Shown in pieces: positions 52,975 through 62,492 of a stretch of 64,000 nt of DNA (the stretch's first letter is position 1; each line of letters begins with the position of its first letter). Source of the DNA: Desulfatibacillum aliphaticivorans DSM 15576 (GTDB taxonomy: Bacteria; Desulfobacterota; Desulfobacteria; Desulfobacterales; Desulfatibacillaceae). Below the pieces are notes generated by a model. It worked only from the letters and a program-made list of their open reading frames with translations. It searched no databases and was not told the origin of the DNA. Where the stretch lies: the NCBI RefSeq assembly GCF_000429905.1, contig NZ_AUCT01000031.1, positions 1-64,000 of the forward strand, in the 5' to 3' direction. The position numbers were made by a program, and so were the translations under genes.

Positions 52975-53012
52975 GCTCTCCGTCATCCCCGTGGAGGGAG
53001 GCGGTTGGATGG
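52975..53012 (+). repeat. GTCATYCCCGTGGAGGG repeat copy downstream of dcm gene
   Basis: CCGTCATCCCCGTGGAGGG at about 52980-52998, then GGCGGTTGGATGGG. It is similar to the copy at 50905-50935 upstream of vsr, in the same orientation, so that the vsr-methylase pair is bracketed by direct repeats. Confidence 0.6.
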
Positions 53013-53053
53013 GACTAAAAGCATATAAAGGGAAAGCTGAAATGCACACAGAA

Positions 53054-55858
53054 TCAGGAAGGCCAGGGATCTTTACTGCCTGCAACTCTTGCTCCTTGGC
53101 GTCCTGAGCCGGAGGACGGCTTTTTGAATTTTTTGGCGGGCGCTGCTTTTTCCTCGTCCAGGATCTTGCGGACGTCCTTCATGAATTCGTCAAAGGCGAA
53201 AGGCTTCATGATCATTTTGCGAATGCCGGCTTTTTCGAAGGACTGTTCGTCTCCGGCGTCGCTGCTGTATCCGGTGCACAGTATTACGGGCAGGCCGGGG
53301 CGCACCTTCATGATCTTGGCCGCCAATTCCAGGCCGGTCAATTCCGGCATGGTCTGATCAGTAACCACCAGGTCAAATTGTTCCGGGCCGCTCATAAACC
53401 GGGCAAAGGCCTGGGAACTGCATTGATGGGCCGAGACATGGTATCCGTAGTGGCGAAACAAGGCCGTGTAAGAATCCAGAAGATCGGATTCGTCGTCCAC
53501 CAGCAAGATGGTTTCGTCGCCGGCCACATCTCCGGCTGCGGACTCCTGAATTTCCTCTTTTTCCAGGGTTTCGGGCAGGTAAACCCTGAAGCACGCGCCT
53601 CTTCCCACTTCGCTTTCCACGGTGACGGCGCCCTGCCCGGCCTCCACTATGCCGTGGACCACGGCCAGCCCCAGGCCGGTGCCCTCTCCTTTTTCCTTGG
53701 TGGTGTAGTAGGGGTCGAAAATTCGTTTTTTGACGTCAGGGGACATGCCCTGCCCCGTGTCAGCCACGGAAAGCCGGATATATCTCCCCGGCGACAGGTT
53801 CACATGGGGCGCGGCCTCTCCCGGCGGCAGGAAAACCGTATCCAACGAAACATCCAGAACGCCGCCGTTTTTTCGCATGGCGTGCTCCGCATTGCCGCAA
53901 AGGTTCATGAGCACCTGATGAATCTGAGTGGGGTCCGCCATGACCCGGCCCATTTTCTCTTCGGCGCGATATTGAATCTTGATGGTGGAAGGCAGGGAGG
54001 CGCGAAGCAGCTTGAGGGCTTCCCGGGTGACAAAAGGCAGGGAAACGGGCGTTTTTTTGTGCTCCGTGCTGCGGGAGAACGTCAGAATCTGGCGAATCAA
54101 CTCCCGGGCCCGCAGGCTGGCCTTTTTGACGTGTTCCAGGCGAGTCACGTTTTTAGTCCGGTCGTCGGGCTCCATGAGCATGGCCTCGGTGTAGGCCATA
54201 ATGGCTGACAGGATATTGTTGAAATCGTGGGCGATGCCGCCGGCGAGGGTGCCCACGGCCTCCATTTTTTGGGATTGGCGCAATTGGGATTCCAGGAGCT
54301 TTTTCTCTCGGGCGACGGCCATGGATTCGGTGATGTCCCTGCCCAGGCCCTTGAACCCCATGGGGTTGCCTTCCTTGTCCCTCATCAGGTAAGCGGAAAT
54401 TTGGGCGAATTTCTCGGTTCCGCCCCTGGCCAGGACGGGAAAATCCTCCAGTACTGCCGTCTGCCCCGAAGCGTAAATGGTGGAAAATGCCCCAAACATC
54501 CGGTCCCCATCCATGGTCAGGTTGTACCATCCTTTTTCCAGGCCCAGCAGTTCTTCCCTGGAATATCCGGTAAAGCGCATGACCGCGTCATTCACGAAGA
54601 TGAAGCGCCCGAACAAGTCCAGCTCAAAATAAAGCTCTTCCATGCTGGCCAGAATGGCCCGATACCGGGCCTCGCTGTGGGCCAAAGCCTGCTCGGCCAT
54701 TTTCCGGGCGTTAATGTCTTTGAAGGTGACCACGTAGCCGGTCAAATCTTCGCCCTCATGACGGATGGGGGACAGGCTTATGAGAATCTGAATCCGGGTT
54801 CCATCCCTGCGCACCAGGGCGGTTTCCATTCCCGAAGGCCTGCTGACGGCCGAAGAATTGGCGAAAGCCCGGGTCAGCATGGCCTTATCCTCAGGCGCCC
54901 AGTATGCATGGGGAGGGGACATGTCCAGGATTTCCTCCCGGGAGAACCCCGTCATATGACAAAAGGCCGGATTTACTTCCAAATGCCTCCCCTCGGGGCT
55001 GAATACGGCTAGGCCGTCCTGGAGAGATTTGATGAGGCTTTCGGCGAAATCCCTGGACTCCTTCAACTTCTCCATGATGCGGAGATTCTGCTCGATCTTC
55101 AGGCTTAAATCCTGATTGGCGCGGGTGATTTCCTGGGTGCGCCGGGCCACTTCCTGCTCCAGTTCCTGATTGGCCTGATTAACCTTTTCGTGCTCCGTAA
55201 GCAGTTGATGGTTCAGCCAGAAGCTCTTGCGCTCAAAATATTCCATGGAATAGCAGGTGAGCATGCCCACCACGCTGGCGCAGATTAAAAGAAAATTGTT
55301 ACCGATTAGAATGGCGGCAGGCGTGTAAATCACCCAAACCGTCACGATTTCGTAAAGGATCACAAGCCCCCACCCGGCCAGGGAGGCCCAGATGAAACGG
55401 ATTTTCGTGAATGTATAGGCATGGATGAAAACAAGAATCAGCCCCACATAATAGGCGAAGTTGAGAGGCGGCGGAGCGATGATCAGAACCATGACGATGC
55501 CCGCCCCGGTAATAAACATGACCGCGGCCAGCACCGGCTGCATTACCAGCTTAAAAAACTTTGCATAGGTGAGGAAAAGAGCCAGGGTGATGATGGGGCC
55601 GACGATCAGAAAACGGATGGTGAATACGGCATTGACCGTTGAATCGGCCAGAAGCCGGGAATCCAGCAAGCCGAAAAAAAGGTAATAAAACAAAATCAGG
55701 TAGAGCGATCCCCTGGCCTGGCTCAGGGACTTTTCAAAATACTCGTCCAGGAAAAGCGACTCCAGTGCTTTATCCTTGCCTGTAAAGCGCAAGGTAACGG
55801 GGTTGAAGTCCATTGTCCGGGATGACGCCCCGGCTGTTTCCTGGCCCGTCGTTAGCAT
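53054..55858 (-). CDS. Membrane-bound hybrid sensor histidine kinase with PAS domains and receiver
   Basis: A 934-residue hybrid kinase. Residues about 40-215 contain six TM segments (MASE-like). A coiled coil follows (about 220-265), then two PAS domains (about 270-390 and 395-515), a HisKA domain with phospho-His in GGIAHDFNNILSAI (near 535), an HATPase domain (SVADTGQGMSPDVKKRIFDPYYTTKEKGEGTGLGLAVVHG) abbreviated here, and a C-terminal receiver (ILLVDDESDLLDSY ... VVTDQTMPELTG). It ends in a basic tail. The signal is unknown. No Hpt domain or output regulator is adjacent. The ATG follows AGAGGG. Confidence 0.92.
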   Translation of the reverse strand: MLTTGQETAGASSRTMDFNPVTLRFTGKDKALESLFLDEYFEKSLSQARGSLYLILFYYLFFGLLDSRLLADSTVNAVFTIRFLIVGPIITLALFLTYAKFFKLVMQPVLAAVMFITGAGIVMVLIIAPPPLNFAYYVGLILVFIHAYTFTKIRFIWASLAGWGLVILYEIVTVWVIYTPAAILIGNNFLLICASVVGMLTCYSMEYFERKSFWLNHQLLTEHEKVNQANQELEQEVARRTQEITRANQDLSLKIEQNLRIMEKLKESRDFAESLIKSLQDGLAVFSPEGRHLEVNPAFCHMTGFSREEILDMSPPHAYWAPEDKAMLTRAFANSSAVSRPSGMETALVRRDGTRIQILISLSPIRHEGEDLTGYVVTFKDINARKMAEQALAHSEARYRAILASMEELYFELDLFGRFIFVNDAVMRFTGYSREELLGLEKGWYNLTMDGDRMFGAFSTIYASGQTAVLEDFPVLARGGTEKFAQISAYLMRDKEGNPMGFKGLGRDITESMAVAREKKLLESQLRQSQKMEAVGTLAGGIAHDFNNILSAIMAYTEAMLMEPDDRTKNVTRLEHVKKASLRARELIRQILTFSRSTEHKKTPVSLPFVTREALKLLRASLPSTIKIQYRAEEKMGRVMADPTQIHQVLMNLCGNAEHAMRKNGGVLDVSLDTVFLPPGEAAPHVNLSPGRYIRLSVADTGQGMSPDVKKRIFDPYYTTKEKGEGTGLGLAVVHGIVEAGQGAVTVESEVGRGACFRVYLPETLEKEEIQESAAGDVAGDETILLVDDESDLLDSYTALFRHYGYHVSAHQCSSQAFARFMSGPEQFDLVVTDQTMPELTGLELAAKIMKVRPGLPVILCTGYSSDAGDEQSFEKAGIRKMIMKPFAFDEFMKDVRKILDEEKAAPAKKFKKPSSGSGRQGARVAGSKDPWPS

Positions 55859-56048
55859 GCCGCCCTCTGGAATAAAATACCAAATATTCTATTGTTTGGC
55901 TAGTACAATAGGCTGTGAAATGGATTAAATCAAGGTTTTTAACACAGTTCAATAAAATCCATAAAAAACCACTTAACAGAACATGTTTAAGGGGTATAAA
56001 GATGACAAAAAATCCAAGAATGATGACGCCTCCAAGGTGCGGGGCCGC

Positions 56049-57089
56049 TTAAGGGGTGGGGGTCCGATAGGCCTCCAGGTGAGCCTGGACCTCATCCAAC
56101 AGCTCCTGGGAATACATGACGCCGGTCATTTCTTTCCACACGGGCAGGGCTTGACGCCGCATGCTTTCCAGGTTCCTGGGGCTCACCCGGACTTCCTTAA
56201 GGCCGTATTGCAGCATGGCTTTAATGCTTTTTTCATTGTCCTCCCGCACGCCTTGGCAGAATTTATCCTGCAATTCCATCTGGCGGCTTAACAAGGCGGT
56301 CTGGTATTCCTCGGGCAAGGTGTTCCAGGCCTCCATGGAAGCGGCGATGGGGGCGGGAGAGTAACGGATTTTAATAGGATTGACGTAGCGGAGGATGGAG
56401 TAAAGTTGGGTTCCGGCCACCCAGATGGCGGGAGCGATGCCTGCGTCGGCCTCGCCTTGGCGCAAGACGGATGCGGCCCGCGAGACCTCCACCTTGACGG
56501 TTTTGGCGCCGAGTCGGTGTAAAAGGGTCTCTTCCATGGGGCCGTACCAGGCTATGAAGGAGGCCTTTTTCGTATCTTCCAGAGAAGCGATGGGATGCCG
56601 GGTGGAGTATATCTGATCAAAATCCTGATCGTTCCATAAAAAGAGCTTTAGCCCGTTGCGGGCCGCGGCCTCATCCAGGACGGGCTGCATTTTTTCCTTG
56701 ATGAAGTCCACCTCGCCGTAGTCGTTGAACAAAAACGGCAGTTCAAACAGGCCGAACTCCTTGCACAGCAGGGTTGCGCCCTGACCGGCGAAGCCTCCCC
56801 CGGACAATCGTCCGCTCTTGATCATGGCGACCACGTCCGCGTCTTCCCCCAGCACCCCGCCCCAGTAGACTTTGACGAACAGGTCGCCTTCACATTCCTC
56901 CAGGATAACGGGAAAAAGGACCTCCTCCACTTGGCGAGCCCATCCTACGCCTCTGGGGGCGAGGGTGGCGAATTTCCATTTATAGGAGGCGTCAGCGCCG
57001 TTAGGCATGCTGGCCGCCTGGGATGCGGCCGGGAAAATCCAGGCTATGGACAGAAAAAAGACGACTAAAACAGACTTGATTTGTAGCAT
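56049..57089 (-). CDS. TRAP transporter solute-binding protein (DctP family)
   Basis: A 346-residue periplasmic binding protein with a signal peptide (residues 1-25, ending AASQAA). The DctP fold is recognisable (YKWKFATLAPRGVGWARQVEE, then GGGFAGQG and the ligand-anion Arg region RAASVLRQGEADAGI). TRAP binding proteins deliver C4-dicarboxylates, sialic acid or other organic acids to the DctQM permease. No dctQ or dctM gene lies within this window, so it is orphaned here. The ATG follows GAGGAACCT. Confidence 0.88.
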   Translation of the reverse strand: MLQIKSVLVVFFLSIAWIFPAASQAASMPNGADASYKWKFATLAPRGVGWARQVEEVLFPVILEECEGDLFVKVYWGGVLGEDADVVAMIKSGRLSGGGFAGQGATLLCKEFGLFELPFLFNDYGEVDFIKEKMQPVLDEAAARNGLKLFLWNDQDFDQIYSTRHPIASLEDTKKASFIAWYGPMEETLLHRLGAKTVKVEVSRAASVLRQGEADAGIAPAIWVAGTQLYSILRYVNPIKIRYSPAPIAASMEAWNTLPEEYQTALLSRQMELQDKFCQGVREDNEKSIKAMLQYGLKEVRVSPRNLESMRRQALPVWKEMTGVMYSQELLDEVQAHLEAYRTPTP

Positions 57090-57137
57090 AGGTTCCTCAA
57101 ACTGCGGGCATGCAGGGCGCGCCTCCTGATAACTCTT

Positions 57138-57509
57138 TCATGGAGTGCGCTGCAGCAATTTTGTATCTTCATGGGAGTACGGCGGCGAGCATATGCAGAG
57201 AATGCGCATGTCCCCGTCTCCCGTATTTTCAACTTGATGAGGGGTTCCGGGCGGGATGAGCACCGTGCTTCCCCTGCGAACGTCCAGCTTTTCAACGCCC
57301 AGGGTCATAACGCCGCGTCCCTGGGTGTAATGATAGATCTCTTCCGTCGCCTCATGCAGGTGAAGCTCGCTTACCAGCCCCGGCGCCAGAACAGCCTCGG
57401 CCAGGCTGGTCCTTCCTTCTCCGTGAACGGCCGGATGCAGCAGTTCGCGGATTAAAGTCTGGTCCTTTGTGACATAAGGCGCTATGTGATCGTATTCGGT
57501 TTTTATCAT
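57138..57509 (-). CDS. Cupin-domain protein
   Basis: A 123-residue single cupin. The two motifs are SELHLHEATEEIYHYTQGRG and VLIPPGTPHQVENTGDGDMRIL, with the His/His/Glu and second His that bind a divalent metal. Such small cupins include mannose-6-phosphate isomerase-like or sensor proteins; no catalytic role can be given. It is transcribed in the same direction as the TRAP binding protein gene 48 bases downstream. Starts at 57509 or 57548; neither has a good ribosome site. Confidence 0.85.
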   Translation of the reverse strand: MIKTEYDHIAPYVTKDQTLIRELLHPAVHGEGRTSLAEAVLAPGLVSELHLHEATEEIYHYTQGRGVMTLGVEKLDVRRGSTVLIPPGTPHQVENTGDGDMRILCICSPPYSHEDTKLLQRTP

Positions 57510-57835
57510 GGCTGTAATGTACCTTATCGGCGTCCTTAGTACAAGCATTTCACCGGAGGCTGAACAATCTTCATTATTCTTTAACGCTTAAAGGCGGCCC
57601 CACCCTTTGGCCCGGCCGGAGTCGCGCCGACAGAGCCATACAGGGCCGTCGCGCCTTTGTCCATCCTGAAGGCTCTTACACCGCCGATTGGTTGACAAAA
57701 GCCCTAACGGCGCCGTAATCTAATTACCAGCGTGGACACGTAATGAAACAGCGCTTCCACATGTATTCGATAATCGGCTTCGGCAATTTTGTTTGATCCG
57801 CCCTGTCAAGCCACTCTATTCGGAAAGGATGTGCG

Positions 57836-58213
57836 ATGACCATAGACGTAAAGGTGCTGGTTGTCGACGATGATGAACCAGTGAGAAACAGCCTTGTCAA
57901 TTTTTTGGAGGACGAGGGTTTTGAGCCGGTTTCCGCGGAAAGCGGGGAGCAGGCGTTGGACCTTGCCGCCAAGGAGCATTTTGACGTGGCCATCGTGGAT
58001 ATGCGCTTGCCCGGGATAGACGGGGATACGGTGGTGCTGGAGGCGAAGAAAATTCAAAGCCATTTGAAGTTTATCATTTACACAGGCTCCGACGATTATT
58101 ACCCCCAAAACATCCTGCTCGACATCGGCATGAAACAGGAGCACGTTTTTTACAAGCCCTTGCGCAACCTGGATATCCTGTCACAAGCCATAAGAAGCCT
58201 TATGGAAGAATAA
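57836..58213 (+). CDS. Stand-alone response regulator receiver protein
   Basis: A 125-residue CheY-like receiver. The acidic pocket VVDDDEPV and the phospho-acceptor Asp in VAIVDMRLPGIDG (near residue 56), the conserved Thr in IYTGSDD and Lys in VFYKPL are all present, so it can be phosphorylated. It has no output domain. GGAAAGGA precedes the ATG. A possible promoter is TTGACA at 57692-57697 with TAATCT at 57716-57721 (18-base spacer). No kinase is adjacent; 287 bases upstream hold no gene. Confidence 0.92.
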   Translation: MTIDVKVLVVDDDEPVRNSLVNFLEDEGFEPVSAESGEQALDLAAKEHFDVAIVDMRLPGIDGDTVVLEAKKIQSHLKFIIYTGSDDYYPQNILLDIGMKQEHVFYKPLRNLDILSQAIRSLMEE

Positions 58214-58222
58214 TCGCGTCAC

Positions 58223-59254
58223 CTACAATTTACGATCCACCAAAGGGATTATCTGCGAGCCCTCGATGCCCAGGTGTTTTCTCACCACCTTGCGAAAAGC
58301 GCAGAGCTTTTCCTCCTCCTGCTCCTTGGACACGGAAATGCGGCCTGCGCCGGCTCTTTCATGCCCGCCGCCGCTGCACCCGAAAGCGCCTGCAATCTTT
58401 TTGGCCAGAGTTCCCGCATTGCGGTTTTTCTTGCACCTGATGGAAAAAAACAGGCCGTCCTCATAAAATGCGCAGCTAACGGTATACTCCGATTCCTCCA
58501 GGCTGTGAAACAAGTCCGCCATTTCCGCCACGTGGTCCGGGGTGTTGACCCTGCCCAGGTAGACCAGGCCCACCCTGGCGCTTTCGGAAAAGGACGCAGA
58601 AGCCCGGTAAAGGGTCTTAAAGAAGTCGATGTTCCTGGGAGGGTGTTCTATCTGGGCCAGCAAGCGGTGCTCTATGAGTTCAAAGAGCCTCCGGTATGCC
58701 ACCAGGTCTTCGGGCAAAACGTCCATGGCCATGTCCTGAGTGTCGGTTTTTATGCCGTAAAACAGGGCGGTGGCCAATTTAAGGGAAAGGGGGCATTGGG
58801 CGGCGAACAGATAGTGGGCGACCAGGGTGGAGGTGGCGCCTATCTGGGTGTGCACCTCCTTAAAACAGGAGTCGGGCAGAAAATCCGCCTCGCCGTGGTG
58901 GTCGAACACGGCGTGGACCTTGACGTCCTCCGGAAGCGACACGTTCCCCCCGCCCGGAAGGGAGTCCACCATAATGATCTTATCAAAGCCCTGCAGGTCG
59001 ATCAGGGCGAAGGGGGTTGTCTTGATGTCCAGCAACTGCATCATCATCCGGTTTTCGGCCCTGCCCACAAAGCCGCCATGGGTGATTTCCCAACGGTCAA
59101 CCCCCCAATAAGTCAGGAGATTTCCCAGGCCGAACCCGGAGGCCAGGCAATCCGGATCAGGATAGTCGTGAACCGCAATAAGAACAGACCTGGCAGGCAG
59201 AATATGCTGCTTAAAGGCCTCAACCCTAGCTGTGAAATCCTGCAACCCGTCCAT
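58223..59254 (-). CDS. DHH-family phosphoesterase (NrnA/GdpP-like catalytic type)
   Basis: A 343-residue DHH/DHHA1 protein. Motifs HDYPDPDCLASGFGL (metal Asps), VDSLPG, and FDHHGEADF (DHH, residues 118-120) are clear, as is the C-terminal DHHA1 GSGGHERAGAGRIS near 290. Such proteins hydrolyse short oligonucleotides, pAp or linear dinucleotides such as pApA and pGpG. It has no GGDEF or transmembrane part. It converges with the lone receiver gene. If it acts on linear dinucleotides it would link to cyclic-dinucleotide turnover, but that is inference. Confidence 0.88.
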   Translation of the reverse strand: MDGLQDFTARVEAFKQHILPARSVLIAVHDYPDPDCLASGFGLGNLLTYWGVDRWEITHGGFVGRAENRMMMQLLDIKTTPFALIDLQGFDKIIMVDSLPGGGNVSLPEDVKVHAVFDHHGEADFLPDSCFKEVHTQIGATSTLVAHYLFAAQCPLSLKLATALFYGIKTDTQDMAMDVLPEDLVAYRRLFELIEHRLLAQIEHPPRNIDFFKTLYRASASFSESARVGLVYLGRVNTPDHVAEMADLFHSLEESEYTVSCAFYEDGLFFSIRCKKNRNAGTLAKKIAGAFGCSGGGHERAGAGRISVSKEQEEEKLCAFRKVVRKHLGIEGSQIIPLVDRKL

Positions 59255-59561
59255 TTTTTCTTCCTTTTTCCTTGATTTTTCGCCGATTGAGGAGTTAGAT
59301 CATAGAATCTTAAAAACTGCAAGGTATGGAGGGGGTATAGCTCGTAAGTTTTTCATTATAAGCGGAAGGATCGTCGGCGAAAACCCCGCCTTGGGGGAGC
59401 CGCGCCAGGGCCCGCCTTCAACCATCCCTTGTTTTTTTCGGATTTGAACAGACAAATCGTTACCCCCCACAACGTAATTTCCATTGCGCCGGGCCAGGTT
59501 CGCCCGGGCGCATGGGGCCGGCGCCGCCGGTCCGGGATTCAAAAAAAGGAAGAGGTGCGCT
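59255..59561. other. Intergenic region, GC-rich hairpins before the SDR gene
   Basis: About 300 bases between divergent genes. The right end has self-complementary GC-rich sequence (CGGGCCAGGTTCGCCCGGG and GGCCGGCGCCGCCGGTCC near 59488-59537). No gene or known regulatory RNA is recognised. Confidence 0.35.
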
Positions 59562-60332
59562 GTGGATATCAATGGAAAAAAAATCATTTTGACCGGGGCT
59601 TCCTCGGGCATTGGCCTGGATCTTCTTCAACGTCTGACCCGCTTTGACTGCAAAATCATAGCCGTGGCGAGAACCATCGAAAAAGTGGATTTCGACCACC
59701 CCAACGTCGTAAAATTTCCGTGCGATATTTCCGATCCGGAAAAAATGGACGAACTCTTTGACTTCGCCCTCGAGCAATGGGGCAATATTGACATTTACAT
59801 AGCCAATGCAGGCTTCGCCTACTATGAGCGGATCAACAACCCCGACTGGAAGCACATAGAAAAAATCTACCAGACCAATGTGTTTTCCAGCTTTTACGCG
59901 GCGGAAAAAATGAAGGAAATCAACAAGGACCGCCCATTCAGGGTGGTGGTGACGGCCAGCGCCATGAGCTTTTTGTCGCTGCCCGGCTATTCCTTGTACT
60001 CCTCCACCAAGGCCGCTATCCGGGGCTTTGCAACGGCCTACCGGTTTGAGCTTGCAAAGGATCAAAAGATTCAGTTGGTATTCCCCATTGCCACCAGGAC
60101 CAGCTTTTTCAAGGAGGCGGGGTCGGGCACGCCCGTGCCCTGGCCGAGCCAGGAGCCGGAAAAGGTTTCGGCCGCCATCGTCCGGGGAATCCAAAAAGAC
60201 AAGGACTCGATTTTTCCATCGTCCTTGTTCAACAGCATACGGATAGCCAATGGATACCTGCCTTTTTTGTATCCGTTCATTGCCTGGTTCGAGGCCCAAA
60301 AACTGTACAAATGGGAGTCGAGCCAAAAATAG
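59562..60332 (+). CDS. Short-chain dehydrogenase/reductase
   Basis: A 256-residue SDR. The cofactor motif TGASSGIGLDL, NAG-type ANAGFAYYE, the catalytic Ser in VTASAMSF and YSLYSSTKAA with Tyr and Lys are visible. It probably reduces a ketone or acyl carbonyl with NAD(P)H; substrate unknown. The start is a GTG at 59562 with GAGG at six bases, giving the standard N-terminus (DINGKKIILTGAS); the open frame upstream to 59484 is not coding-like. The C-terminal hydrophobic FLYPFIAWFEAQKLY may be membrane-associated. Confidence 0.9.
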   Translation: MDINGKKIILTGASSGIGLDLLQRLTRFDCKIIAVARTIEKVDFDHPNVVKFPCDISDPEKMDELFDFALEQWGNIDIYIANAGFAYYERINNPDWKHIEKIYQTNVFSSFYAAEKMKEINKDRPFRVVVTASAMSFLSLPGYSLYSSTKAAIRGFATAYRFELAKDQKIQLVFPIATRTSFFKEAGSGTPVPWPSQEPEKVSAAIVRGIQKDKDSIFPSSLFNSIRIANGYLPFLYPFIAWFEAQKLYKWESSQK

Positions 60333-60344
60333 CGGCCGTCCCGG

Positions 60345-60998
60345 CTAATAATGCACCATGGCCTCGTACCCTTCCCGGGCCAGCTCCGGGCTGATGAACG
60401 GTGATTCGGCCTTGGACAATACCTTGCCGGCGAAATGGGAGGCGTAAATGGTTGCGCCATCCATGGCGGGATCGGGCCAGCATTTATGGGCGTTGCGCAT
60501 AATATTGGTCAGCCTGTCCACGTGGACGCGGGTCAACTCCGGGCCGCGATAAATCAGGAAGGTGACCGCCTTTTCGCGGACCATGCGGTCGTCGTCGGAC
60601 AGGGCGGTGATGATGGGGTCCAAGGCGCAAGGGCTGTCAATGCCGCCCAAAGCGTCGATGACGGCCAGCCGCACGTCCCTGTCGCGCATGGTGCTCATTT
60701 CGGTCAGGTGCTGTAAGGCCATGTCGCCCAATTTTGACATGGACCGGATCGCCGCCAGGGTCTTTTGCTTCTTTGCAGCGGCTGCGTCGGCGGACGCAGC
60801 CGCCTTTTTCTTGGGCTGGACCGCCTGCGTTTGGACCTGCTCGACCGGTTTGGGCGCCGGGGCCTGGACCTGCGCCTGGGGCTCCTCAAGCCGGGCTCCG
60901 GCCTTGGGTTCCGTTTGCTGGACCGTTGCGCAGCCCCATAGGGCCGCCAAAACCGCTGACATAAGGCATAAGCTGACAAACCGGACTGTTTCTTTCAC
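60345..60998 (-). CDS. Lipoprotein with HEAT-like repeat domain
   Basis: A 217-residue protein with a lipoprotein signal; lipidated Cys is residue 23 in LWGC (a tolerable lipobox). A Pro/Gln/Ala-rich linker (about 30-70) is followed by a helical domain with HEAT-like repeats (DVRLAVIDALGGIDSPCALDPIITALSDDDRMVREKAV abbreviated: DVRLAVID to VREKAV). It probably sits in the periplasmic face of a membrane and binds a protein partner. The start is a GTG at 60998 because AGGAGG lies five bases upstream; an ATG at 61013 is possible. Convergent with the SDR gene. Confidence 0.75.
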   Translation of the reverse strand: MKETVRFVSLCLMSAVLAALWGCATVQQTEPKAGARLEEPQAQVQAPAPKPVEQVQTQAVQPKKKAAASADAAAAKKQKTLAAIRSMSKLGDMALQHLTEMSTMRDRDVRLAVIDALGGIDSPCALDPIITALSDDDRMVREKAVTFLIYRGPELTRVHVDRLTNIMRNAHKCWPDPAMDGATIYASHFAGKVLSKAESPFISPELAREGYEAMVHY

Positions 60999-61172
60999 GG
61001 ACTCCTCCTGCATGCAGTTGGGTATATTTTTTCAAACTATACATCATGCATTTTTGTGTACAAGAAAAAAAATGTTCCGGGCGGTCAATTGAGGCTTGGA
61101 CTTGTTGGCGAATCGGTTCCCGTGCTATCATGGACGCTGAAAATCACGCCCGATAAAATGAAAGGAGCAGCC

Positions 61173-62294
61173 ATGCACTCCCGTTTGTTCTCCGGATTGA
61201 AAATAGGAAGCCTGGAGCTGGACAACCGCGTTGTCATGCCCCCCATGTACGTGGGATACGCCAAGGAAACCGGCGAGGTCTCCCAGATGGTCCTGGACCA
61301 TTACTCCCTCATGGCCCAAAGCGGGGCCGCTATGATCGTGGTGGAAAGCACCTCCATAGACCACCCCATGGCCGGAGGAGGCGCCAGAACCCTCCGGGCC
61401 GACGACGACTGCTTTTTGGACGGTCTGGAAAAGCTGGCCGAGGCCATCAAGTCCCAAGGCGCCGTCGCCGCCATCCAGCTAAACCATGCGGGCCGATTTT
61501 CCGTAGTGACCAATCCCTTGTCGCCCACCAATATAGATACTTTCGGCTTGGGCCGCACCTACAAGGAGATGGACAAGGACGACATAGCCCATGTGGGGGA
61601 CAAGTTCGCCGAAGCGGCCGTCAGGGCGAAAAAAGCGGGGTTTGACGTGGTGGAGCTTCATGGCGCCACGGGCTACCTTCTCTCTCAGTTCATATCCCCC
61701 TGGGTAAACCGGAGAACCGACGAGTACGGCGGCTCCCTGGACAACCGCATGCGCTTCGGCCTGGAGATCCTGAAAAAGGTCCGGGACGCCGTGGGCGACA
61801 TGCCCGTGGGCTTTCGCTTTATGGCTCACGAATGGCTGCCCGAAGGCCTGGAGTTGGTGGACTCCCTGCCCTACGCCCGGGCTCTGGAAAAGGCGGGCGC
61901 GGCCTATTTGTCGGTTTCCGGCGGCTCCTGGGAATCCTTCATGGTTCCCGAAGTGCTGATCAAATCCATCCAGCCCTGCTATATGGTGGATCTGGCCGCG
62001 GCCGTGAAAAAGGAAGTGGAGATCCCGGTGATCGCGGCGGGCCGCATCCAGGAAGGCGCCGTTGCAGAGCGGATTCTGCTGGAAGGCAAGGCCGACCTCA
62101 TAGGCCTTGCCCGACCTTTGTGGGCGGATCCCGGCTGGCTGGAAAAAGTTCGCCATGACCGGGAGGACGAAATCATCCCATGCAGCCCCTCCTGCGGAGA
62201 CACCTGCATGCAGCTTGTCATGAGCTTCAAGCCGGCCTACTGCACCCAATGGTCCAAGGAAAAACGAGCGGAGTGGAAGGCGAAGTTTGAATAA
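61173..62294 (+). CDS. Old-yellow-enzyme family NADH:flavin oxidoreductase (FMN domain only)
   Basis: A 373-residue TIM-barrel flavoprotein (LDNRVVMPPMYVGYAKETG; QLNHAGRFS; VELHGATGYLLSQF; EYGGSLDNRMRFGLEIL). It ends with a CX3CX3C-X11-C type cluster motif (CSPSCGDTC...YC), so it keeps the [4Fe-4S] site of dienoyl-CoA reductases but lacks the FAD and NAD domains present in the 666-residue protein at 45364. An external electron donor is therefore expected. The start at 61173 has AAAGGAG; the frame upstream to 61056 is open. Substrate unknown. Confidence 0.9.
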   Translation: MHSRLFSGLKIGSLELDNRVVMPPMYVGYAKETGEVSQMVLDHYSLMAQSGAAMIVVESTSIDHPMAGGGARTLRADDDCFLDGLEKLAEAIKSQGAVAAIQLNHAGRFSVVTNPLSPTNIDTFGLGRTYKEMDKDDIAHVGDKFAEAAVRAKKAGFDVVELHGATGYLLSQFISPWVNRRTDEYGGSLDNRMRFGLEILKKVRDAVGDMPVGFRFMAHEWLPEGLELVDSLPYARALEKAGAAYLSVSGGSWESFMVPEVLIKSIQPCYMVDLAAAVKKEVEIPVIAAGRIQEGAVAERILLEGKADLIGLARPLWADPGWLEKVRHDREDEIIPCSPSCGDTCMQLVMSFKPAYCTQWSKEKRAEWKAKFE

Positions 62295-62492
62295 ATATGT
62301 GGAACAATTAGTATGACATGGGAACATAAGTTTCTTGTCGGGTTGCTTCGCATATGATTTCAATACTATATGTTATCTCTGATAGATCCGACGCCTATGA
62401 TTCTTAATATCATGTGAAATTCATGAGTGATTGACGGATGTCGGTAAAATGCATCTAATGTTATTGTCAATCTCGGGAACTGGAGACAGCCC

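Noticed and set aside
56049..57089. Complete TRAP transporter operon
   Set aside because: Only the binding protein is present; neighbouring genes are a cupin and a hybrid kinase, with no DctQ or DctM membrane protein.
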